Below the pieces are notes generated by a model that saw only the letters and a list, made by a program, of their open reading frames with translations, ran no database searches and was not told where the DNA came from. A program made the translations under genes and the position numbers. Positions 1 through 4,843 of a stretch of DNA of 7,744 nucleotides are shown piece after piece. This stretch comes from an uncultured Collinsella sp. (lineage in GTDB: Bacteria > Actinomycetota > Coriobacteriia > Coriobacteriales > Coriobacteriaceae), in the NCBI GenBank assembly GCA_900549355.1, contig UROA01000092.1, forward strand, positions 1 to 7,744, read 5' to 3'. Position 1 is the stretch's first letter; the number at the start of each line of letters is the position of its first letter.

Positions 1-112
1 GCCAACGCTTCGTAGAAGCGAGGCAACGGGGGCCTTCATGCGCGAGGACGTTTTGGAAACTAAGTACGGGGACCCGCCCAAGCCGTCCGGTGGGATCAGA
101 GTACCCTTGCTG
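1..112. other. Window edge, no confident gene
   Basis: No coding region can be supported here. A perfect 6-bp inverted repeat (CGCTTC / GAAGCG, 3-nt loop) lies at 6-20. On the minus strand an open frame begins with ATG at 39 and would read MKAPVASLLRSVG before leaving the window. It looks protein-like but has no visible Shine-Dalgarno sequence, and only 13 codons are present. It could be the start of a gene downstream of the aldolase, or nothing. The plus-strand frame that starts at 38 runs antisense through the aldolase and is a shadow. Confidence 0.3.
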
Positions 113-120
113 TTACTCTG
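97..120. other. Inverted repeat spanning the aldolase stop codon
   Basis: CAGAGTA (97-103) and TACTCTG (114-120) form a perfect 7-bp stem around a 10-nt loop. The aldolase stop codon (113-115) lies at the edge of the loop. TGGG (91-94) and CCCA (126-129) could extend the stem beyond an internal bulge. No clear T-tract follows on the minus strand, and only CTTTG follows on the plus strand. If it is a terminator it is weak. It may be the 3' end structure of the aldolase mRNA. Confidence 0.35.
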
Positions 121-970
121 CTTTGCCCACAGAGTTGAGGTTGGTCATGCGGATCTTAACCAGCTCGGTGATCTCACGCATACCCTCCTTGGCCGGCTTC
201 TTGGGATCGAAGCAGGCGGGGTTCTCGGCCATGTAGGCCATGAAGCCCTTGGTGTAGGCCTGACGCAGCTCGGTGGCGTAGTTAACCTTGCAGATGCCGT
301 TCTTCACAGCCTCGGCGACCTGCTCATCGGGCACACCGGAGGTGCCGTGCAGAACCAGCGGCACGTCGACGGCGTCGCGGATGGCCTTGACCACGGACTG
401 CTCGATGTGCGGATCGCTCGTGTACACGCCGTGGCTGGTGCCAACGCCAATGGCCAGCGAGGTGCAGCCGGTGCGCTCGACGAACTCCTTGGCCTCGGCC
501 GGATCGGTGTAGGGGCTCTCGCCCTCAACCGCGGGACCGTCGTCCTCCTTGCCGCCAACCTTACCGAGCTCGGCCTCGACGGGCACGCCCATGGCGCGGC
601 CAGCGTCGGCGACGGACTTGGTCAGGGCGATGTTGTCCTCGAAGGACTCGTGCGAACCGTCGATCATGACAGAGGTGTAGCCAGTGCGGAAAGCCTGCAT
701 GCAGCGGTCATAGCCATCGCCGTGATCGAGGTGCAGGGCGACGGGCACGGAAGCGCGCTCGGCGGCAGCCTTGACCATGCCGTAGAAGTAGTCCAGACCA
801 GCGGTCTTGATGGTGCCCGGGGTGGTCTGCATGATGACGGGGGACTTGGTCTCCTCGGCAGCGGCCAGAACGGCCATAACAAACTCGAGGTTCTCGACGT
901 TGAAAGCGCCAACAGCGTAGTGGCCGGCCTGAGCGTCCTTGAGCATCTTTTCGGTGGTAACAAGTGCCAT
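113..970 (-). CDS. Class II ketose-bisphosphate aldolase (fructose- or tagatose-1,6-bisphosphate)
   Basis: This 285-residue, zinc-dependent cytoplasmic aldolase cleaves a ketose-1,6-bisphosphate to DHAP and glyceraldehyde-3-phosphate. HLDHGD at 80-85 supplies the catalytic Asp82 and zinc ligand His83. The other expected zinc ligands are His180 (in GTSHG) and His208 (in LHGTSG). VEAELGKVGGKED (131-143) and KVNYATELR (228-236) are family substrate and metal loops. The length and ligand numbering (83/180/208) match the GatY/KbaY/class IIB type, and parts such as TDPAEAKEFVERTG resemble tagatose-bisphosphate aldolases. Class IIB fructose-bisphosphate aldolases share this architecture, so the substrate cannot be settled from sequence. 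The phosphate loop reads GTSG where GGSG, GGTG or GAS is more usual. ATG at 970 was chosen because GGAGAGGAG lies about 9 nt upstream; the longer frame from 1111 adds 47 unconserved residues. It is divergent from the DeoR gene. Confidence 0.93.
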   Translation of the reverse strand: MALVTTEKMLKDAQAGHYAVGAFNVENLEFVMAVLAAAEETKSPVIMQTTPGTIKTAGLDYFYGMVKAAAERASVPVALHLDHGDGYDRCMQAFRTGYTSVMIDGSHESFEDNIALTKSVADAGRAMGVPVEAELGKVGGKEDDGPAVEGESPYTDPAEAKEFVERTGCTSLAIGVGTSHGVYTSDPHIEQSVVKAIRDAVDVPLVLHGTSGVPDEQVAEAVKNGICKVNYATELRQAYTKGFMAYMAENPACFDPKKPAKEGMREITELVKIRMTNLNSVGKAE

Positions 971-1304
971 GAGCGTTTGCTCCTCTCCCTCGCCCGCATC
1001 TGGACATCGGGCGTAGTTGTTCACAAGGCGTTTTACCTTGCGTTTTGCTGCGCTCATTGTATGAAATTCAGCGGCTCTGCATGTGCGAGATATTGAGCCC
1101 ATGCAGGTCAATACAGTCGTTTTTGAAAAGTAAACGGAAGGAATTTGAGCCGAGCGGACATATTCGATATTGAATTTTGGGTGTTCAGCGTCTTTCTTTT
1201 ATAGAAAAGATAAGTAATCGAAAGGTATTTTCTTACTCAAAAAGAAAATGAACGAAAATAGAGTCAACACAATTCCTGCAAATTTTGCCGAGAATGGAGC
1301 AGCT
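971..1304. promoter_or_regulatory. Divergent intergenic region between aldolase and deoR-type gene
   Basis: This stretch separates two divergent genes and must hold both promoters. It is clearly more AT-rich than the genes, especially 1110-1290. Visible elements are: CAAGG/CCTTG inverted repeat (1024-1040); two GCGTTTT direct repeats 12 bp apart (1028-1034, 1040-1046); two GATATTGA copies (1089-1096, 1166-1173); and TCTTTT-ATAG-AAAAGA, a perfect 6-bp inverted repeat (1195-1210). No convincing -35/-10 pair with normal spacing was found on either strand: a TTGACC on the minus strand (1106-1111) has no suitable -10. One or more of these repeats could be the DeoR operator, but this is a guess. 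Confidence 0.45.
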
Positions 1305-2108
1305 ATGGCCCACGCAACAACCCGAGCCTTCGCCGATGAGCGTCGTGCCGCCATCATGGAAATGCTCGAGCATAATGCCTCGGTGCAGGTAGCAGAAATC
1401 GCCCAGACCTTTGGCGTGTCCTCCGTTACCGCTCGCGCCGACCTGGACGCACTCGCCGAAGCAGGCAAGCTGCGCCGCACGCATGGCGGCGCCGTATCGC
1501 TCCACAAACGCCTAACCGTCTCCACGCAGGATCGCCGCATCAACGTCAACGTCGCCGCCAAGCAGGCCATCGCACAAAGCGCCATCGAGCTCGTCAACGA
1601 CGGCGACACGCTGCTCGTCGACTCGGGCACCACGGCGCTCGAGTTCGTCCGGCTCCTCGACCAGCGCGACGGCATCACCGTCATCACGGCAGACATTACC
1701 ATTGCCGATTACATCGACGAGAGCATGCCCTCGGTCGATGTCGTCATGCTGGGCGGGGCGCTGCGCAAAGGCCATCGTTATTTGTACGGACCGCTCACTA
1801 TGCAGGCGCTCCAAATGGTCCATGCCGATCTGGCCGTCATGTGCCCCGGCGCCTTTGTCTCCAGCTGCGGCTTTACGACAGACTTTCCCCAGATGGCCGA
1901 GACCAAAACGGCTATGATCGCCGCGGCTCATCAAAGCGTCGCCCTCATGGACGCCAGCAAGGTTAACGGACGCGGCATGTACCGCTTTGCCGAGCTTGCC
2001 GATGTCGACGCCATTGTGATGGACCGTGACCCCGATCATGCCGTTGCCACCTCAATCGCCGAGGCCACCGACAGCGCACGTCCAGCCCTCATCATCGCCA
2101 CCAGCTAA
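1305..2108 (+). CDS. DeoR-family transcriptional regulator
   Basis: This is a 267-residue DNA-binding repressor of the DeoR/GlpR class, which normally senses a phosphorylated sugar. Residues about 12-62 form the N-terminal helix-turn-helix (VAEIAQTFGVSSVTARADL), ending in the diagnostic LRRTHGGAV. Residues about 78-240 are the DeoRC sensor domain, with LVDSGTT (104-110), VMLGGAL (147-153) and LMDASK (214-219). VITAD replaces the usual VxTN. ATG at 1305 is preferred because GGAG lies 5 nt upstream; an in-frame ATG at 1248 would add 19 residues but has only an A-rich leader and no clear ribosome site. The target is unknown. Its divergent placement beside the sugar-bisphosphate aldolase makes that gene, and itself, the natural first candidates. 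The family call is firm and the target is inference. Confidence 0.92.
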   Translation: MAHATTRAFADERRAAIMEMLEHNASVQVAEIAQTFGVSSVTARADLDALAEAGKLRRTHGGAVSLHKRLTVSTQDRRINVNVAAKQAIAQSAIELVNDGDTLLVDSGTTALEFVRLLDQRDGITVITADITIADYIDESMPSVDVVMLGGALRKGHRYLYGPLTMQALQMVHADLAVMCPGAFVSSCGFTTDFPQMAETKTAMIAAAHQSVALMDASKVNGRGMYRFAELADVDAIVMDRDPDHAVATSIAEATDSARPALIIATS

Positions 2109-2151
2109 AACAAAAACCACCACAAAGGTGCCTGTCCTCTTTGTGGTGGTT
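2109..2151 (-). terminator. Rho-independent terminator of the flavodiiron gene
   Basis: A perfect 13-bp inverted repeat (AACCACCACAAAG 2115-2127; CTTTGTGGTGGTT 2139-2151) encloses an 11-nt loop. Read on the minus strand the stem is followed by TTTTTGTTTT, a good U-tract that runs into the end of the DeoR gene. It therefore terminates the minus-strand flavodiiron gene, 33 bp after its stop codon. On the plus strand no T-run follows, but the stem may still slow or stop convergent transcription from the DeoR gene. Confidence 0.88.
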
Positions 2152-2183
2152 GTGATGGTTGAGCGTCAAAAGTGAACGTGTCG

Positions 2184-3344
2184 CTACTTGGACAGCTCGT
2201 CGGCGAGGGCCTCGATCTGAGCGCGCGAGGCGTCGTTGAGCGAACCCAGGACAGTCACCTTGTTCTGCGTCAGGGTGATGTCCTTCATGCCCTCGAGCTC
2301 CTTGGTCATAACCTTGGCAGCCGCAGGCGCCCAGGAACCGGACTCGACAAGCGCCACGGTGCGGTTCTGGTAGGCATGCTCGGCGAGCGTGTGGATAAAG
2401 GTGCTCATGAACGGAAAGATCTCGCCCTGATAGGTAATGGAGGCGAGCACCAGACGGTCGTAGCGGAACGCATCCTCAACGGCCTCGGCCATGTCGTCGC
2501 GAGCCAGGTCAAAGACGGAGACCTTCTGGCCGCGAGCCTCGAGCGCAGATGCGAGCTCCTCGACGGCAGCCTTCAGATGGCCATACACGCTCGCATAGGC
2601 GATCGTGATGCCCTCGTCCTCGGGCTGATAGCTCGACCAGGTGTTATAGGTGTCGAGGTAGTAGCCCAGGTTCTCGGTCAGCACGGGGCCGTGGAGCGGG
2701 CAGATGATCTGGATGTCCAGGTCGGCGGCCTTCTTGAGGACGGCCTGCACGAACTTACCGAACTTTCCGACGATGCCAAAGTAGTAGCGGCGAGCCTCGC
2801 AAGCCCACCCTTCCGGATCCTCGATGTCGTTGGCGCCAAACTTGCCAAAGCCGTCGGCACTAAAGAGCACCTTGTCGGTGGACTCGTAGGAGAAGATCAC
2901 CTCAGGCCAGTGAACGTTGGGGGCGCCGATAAAGGTCAGGCTGTGGCCGCCCAGGTCGAGCACATCGCCCTCTTTGACGACCATCTTGCGCTCGGGGAAG
3001 TCGGTGCCAAAGTAGTTGACCATCATGCGGAAGGCGCCCATGCTGGCCACAATCTGGGCCTGGGGATAGCGCTCCATAAAGGCAGCGATACCGGCGGAGT
3101 GATCGGGCTCCATGTGATGGACGACCAGGTAGTCGGGCGTACGGCCATCGAGCACGGCTTCGAGGTTGCCGAGCCACTCGTCAACAAAACCGCCGTCGAC
3201 CGAATCGGCGACAGCGATCTTTTCGCCCAAGATAACGTAGCTGTTGTATGCCATACCGTTCTCGGACACATCGTACTGGCCCTCGAACAGGTCAATGTCG
3301 TGATCGTCGACACCGATGTAGCGGATATCCTTGGTGATCTCCAT
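2184..3344 (-). CDS. FprA-family A-type flavoprotein (flavodiiron O2/NO reductase)
   Basis: This 386-residue cytoplasmic enzyme reduces O2 to water and/or NO to N2O, protecting anaerobes. The N-terminal metallo-beta-lactamase-like domain (about 1-240) carries a full diiron set: H77, E79, D81 in HHMEPDH, then H145 (NVHWPE), D164 (FSADG) and H218 (CPLHG). The C-terminal flavodoxin-like FMN domain (about 246-386) has an ASVYGH phosphate loop, LASITYQGEIFP and ESGSWAP. No rubredoxin or flavin-reductase domain is fused, so electrons must come from a separate partner, not seen here. ATG at 3344 is set by a strong AGGAGG (3354-3359) 9 nt upstream; the frame extends 19 residues further but without a ribosome site. 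O2 versus NO preference cannot be read from sequence. It appears monocistronic, ending at the terminator at 2109-2151. Confidence 0.95.
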   Translation of the reverse strand: MEITKDIRYIGVDDHDIDLFEGQYDVSENGMAYNSYVILGEKIAVADSVDGGFVDEWLGNLEAVLDGRTPDYLVVHHMEPDHSAGIAAFMERYPQAQIVASMGAFRMMVNYFGTDFPERKMVVKEGDVLDLGGHSLTFIGAPNVHWPEVIFSYESTDKVLFSADGFGKFGANDIEDPEGWACEARRYYFGIVGKFGKFVQAVLKKAADLDIQIICPLHGPVLTENLGYYLDTYNTWSSYQPEDEGITIAYASVYGHLKAAVEELASALEARGQKVSVFDLARDDMAEAVEDAFRYDRLVLASITYQGEIFPFMSTFIHTLAEHAYQNRTVALVESGSWAPAAAKVMTKELEGMKDITLTQNKVTVLGSLNDASRAQIEALADELSK

Positions 3345-3360
3345 CAGGCAAAGCCTCCTA

Positions 3361-3390
3361 GATAGACAAAAGAACCCGTCTATCATAACA
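3361..3390 (-). promoter_or_regulatory. Candidate promoter and overlapping dyad upstream of the flavodiiron gene
   Basis: On the minus strand TATGAT (3382-3387) is a good -10 hexamer, and TG one base upstream (3389-3390) makes it an extended -10. The -35 region is weak, as expected for that class. Start of transcription would fall near 3375, giving a leader of about 30 nt. A perfect 7-bp inverted repeat, GATAGAC (3361-3367) and GTCTATC (3378-3384) with a 10-bp spacer, overlaps the -10 and the start site and ends next to the ribosome site. This is where a repressor would block initiation. Confidence 0.5.
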
Positions 3391-3473
3391 CTCACCTTCA
3401 TAGCAACGGCTATCCGTCAGCATCCTTACCGATTGTTATTGAGGCGGAATATTGAGCCGATGAGCTGCGGAAA

Positions 3474-4505
3474 CTATGCGCGGGGAGCTGCCGTGGTATG
3501 CCGAACGATGAGCTGGCCGGGAATACGAATGGCAACGGTTTTGCCCGCCGTACCCGCCTCGGGAACCGCATGCTCAAACACCTCGCGTCCGCGCTGATGT
3601 AAATCGAATCGTACGGTCGTGAGCTCGTTGTGTGCCACAAAATCATCGAGCGAATCGTCGACGCCCACCACGCTCACGTCCTCGGGCACGCGCAGGCCGC
3701 TATCACGCAGCGCGGCAATCGCGCCATTTGCCATCTGATCGTTTGCCGCATAGATCGCCGTCATGGTGTGATCGTGCTCGGCCAGGTACCTGCCGGCCTC
3801 GTAGCCGCTGTTGGCAGACCAGTCGCCCTCGAGCGGCTCTGCCGGCTCGACGTGTTTACGCTCGAGCGCATCCTGCCAACCGGCGCGACGAAATTGCTCG
3901 TCGACTGAGAACGACGGGCCGCCAATATAGCGAATCTGCTCGTGTCCCAGCTCAAACAGGTGATCCATAAGCAATAGCGAGCAGCCGTAATGATCGGAGT
4001 CGACCGTGGTCACCCGCGGGTGCGCGTACATGGTAACGATGACCGTGCCAATGCCCGGCAGTGGATCAAACGTCTCAAAATCGGGCGCCATGCGGCTCAT
4101 GCCGATGATGATGCCGTCCACCGGCAATGCGGCCATACGACGCGTGGCCTCGGCAAGCGAAAACTCCTCGGTCTTGGACATCTCGACCAGCGTGATGGCG
4201 CAATTATGCTCGCGAGCAGCGCTGGCGATGCCGTCAATCATTGAGAGGTTGCCAAACTTGGTGACATCGTTGACGCACAGGCCGACCGAATGGTAACGGC
4301 CGTCACGCAGCGAGCGACCGGCATAACTCGGACGAAAGCCGAGCTCTTGCATAGCGGCCTGCACGCGCTGGCGCGTCTGCTCGTTAACGTTGGGCAAGCC
4401 GTTGGCGACGCGCGAAACCGTCTGCTGCGAAACGCCGGCAGCGCGGGCGACGTCGGCCATGGAGACCGGACGCGTACCTGTATCGTTGGACGGGCGCCTT
4501 GCCAC
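3474..4505 (-). CDS. LacI/GalR-family transcriptional regulator
   Basis: This 343-residue regulator is divergent from galKT. Residues 16-70 are the DNA-binding headpiece: MADVARAAGVSQQTVSRVANG forms the helix-turn-helix in two parts (16-25, 26-36), and the hinge helix is RPSYAGRSLRDG with Leu66 in the minor-groove position. The hinge reads AGRSL where AARSL is more common. Residues about 72-343 are the periplasmic-binding-protein-like sensor, with VDGIIIG (129-135), FRRAGW (205-210), ANDQMA (254-259) and VVGVDDS (279-285); these place Arg207 and Asp256 where sugar-contacting residues usually sit. The start is GTG at 4505, with AAGGTG (4511-4516) 5 nt upstream. Likely role: repressor of galKT and of itself through the operators at 4598-4800. 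The effector, presumably galactose-related, is inferred from position only. No clear terminator follows, so read-through towards the flavodiiron gene is possible. Confidence 0.93.
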   Translation of the reverse strand: MARRPSNDTGTRPVSMADVARAAGVSQQTVSRVANGLPNVNEQTRQRVQAAMQELGFRPSYAGRSLRDGRYHSVGLCVNDVTKFGNLSMIDGIASAAREHNCAITLVEMSKTEEFSLAEATRRMAALPVDGIIIGMSRMAPDFETFDPLPGIGTVIVTMYAHPRVTTVDSDHYGCSLLLMDHLFELGHEQIRYIGGPSFSVDEQFRRAGWQDALERKHVEPAEPLEGDWSANSGYEAGRYLAEHDHTMTAIYAANDQMANGAIAALRDSGLRVPEDVSVVGVDDSLDDFVAHNELTTVRFDLHQRGREVFEHAVPEAGTAGKTVAIRIPGQLIVRHTTAAPRA

Positions 4506-4597
4506 AGGATCACCTTCACCCTTGCGAGATCTGAATAGCGTGAATGCCGGCCCGGGCAGAAATACACTCCGCGCCGAGGCCCGCTATCGTCGGACGC

Positions 4598-4613
4598 ATG
4601 TTAACGTACTCTA
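4598..4613 (+). promoter_or_regulatory. Operator candidate O1 (lacI-proximal)
   Basis: ATGTTAACGTACTCTA matches the shared 16-mer ATGTTAACGTACTCAT at 14 of 16 positions, differing only in the last two. It lies about 20-35 bp downstream of the likely start of the LacI-type gene's transcript, so a bound repressor there would act as a road-block and give autoregulation. Confidence 0.75.
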
Positions 4614-4720
4614 CTTTTTCTATCTGCATCTCTTCTGCTTTATAAGTCCATACGGCAGTACCGTTCACAGCTGTATTTCTACCGATTACCAGATTCTCAA
4701 AAAGTGACAAGTGTTGTGTT

Positions 4721-4736
4721 ATGAGTACGTTAACAT
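4721..4736 (-). promoter_or_regulatory. Operator candidate O2 (central)
   Basis: The plus strand reads ATGAGTACGTTAACAT, an exact reverse complement of the shared 16-mer. The motif is a partial dyad, ATGnnnACGTnnnCAT, with a central CpG as in typical LacI-family operators, where the hinge leucine inserts. Its centre is 64 bp from O3 (about six helical turns) and 123 bp from O1. Confidence 0.8.
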
Positions 4737-4748
4737 AGCCCGTAACGT

Positions 4749-4778
4749 GCGGCATCGTGAACACTTGGTTCATGCCGC
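4749..4778 (+). other. Bulged hairpin between O2 and O3
   Basis: GCGGCA (4749-4754) pairs with TGCCGC (4773-4778), and inside it TGAAC (4758-4762) pairs with GTTCA (4768-4772) around an ACTTG loop. A 3-nt bulge lies on the left side, giving 11 paired bases in total. No T-run follows, so it is not an intrinsic terminator. It could be a leader RNA structure if galK transcription starts upstream of it, or a DNA dyad for a second regulator. Confidence 0.5.
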
Positions 4779-4784
4779 CTCAAG

Positions 4785-4800
4785 TTGTTAACGTACTCAT
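4785..4800 (+). promoter_or_regulatory. Operator candidate O3 (galK-proximal)
   Basis: TTGTTAACGTACTCAT matches the shared 16-mer at 15 of 16 positions. It lies 43 bp upstream of the galK start codon and overlaps CATAAT (4798-4803), the best -10 candidate for galK, so occupancy would block initiation directly. Confidence 0.8.
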
Positions 4801-4843
4801 AATGACGCAAAACTTACCCTCGCGCGCCAAGGAAAGGACTCCC

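Larger units (their letters stand above)
4506..4843. promoter_or_regulatory. Divergent lacI-type / galKT control region
   Basis: This non-coding stretch of 338 bp carries both promoters. It is GC-rich near the LacI-type gene (4530-4597) and AT-rich from 4600 on. On the minus strand TATAAA (4639-4644) is a fair -10 for the regulator gene, giving a leader of about 125 nt. For galK, CATAAT (4798-4803) is a possible -10 but has no good -35 at normal spacing. Three operator candidates and one hairpin inside it are listed separately. ACGG/CCGT (4652-4664) is a minor inverted repeat. A GTG at 4757 opens the galK frame early but is not believed to be a start. Confidence 0.7.

Noticed and set aside
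1..112. Structured RNA gene (6S, SRP, RNase P or tmRNA) at the left edge
   Set aside because: The hairpins and GC content invite the idea, but none of the conserved cores of these RNAs could be recognised.
38..1096. 352-codon plus-strand open frame opposite the aldolase
   Set aside because: Antisense to a gene with complete catalytic residues; its product is a repetitive Gly/Leu/His-rich shadow.
1090..1099. ATATTGAGCC also present at 3449-3458
   Set aside because: A shared 10-mer is expected by chance many times in a window of this size, and neither copy sits in a matching context.
1248..1304. Earlier ATG for the DeoR-type gene
   Set aside because: The 19 extra residues are not typical of the family and the leader is only A-rich, while GGAG sits correctly before the ATG at 1305. 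Not fully excluded.
2172..3365. 397-codon plus-strand open frame opposite the flavodiiron gene
   Set aside because: It mirrors a gene with all diiron and FMN motifs, and its low-complexity, Gly/Val/Leu/His-rich product has no recognisable domain. It is a by-product of GC-biased codons.
4738..4755. Fourth degenerate operator around AACGTGCGGCAT
   Set aside because: ATG and ACGT are present on the reverse strand but the spacing is off by one from the shared motif, and the right half does not match.
4757..4843. Upstream GTG start extending galK by 29 residues
   Set aside because: It would run through the third operator and the hairpin, has no ribosome site, and the added residues do not resemble galactokinase N-termini. 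ATG at 4844 has a good ribosome site.
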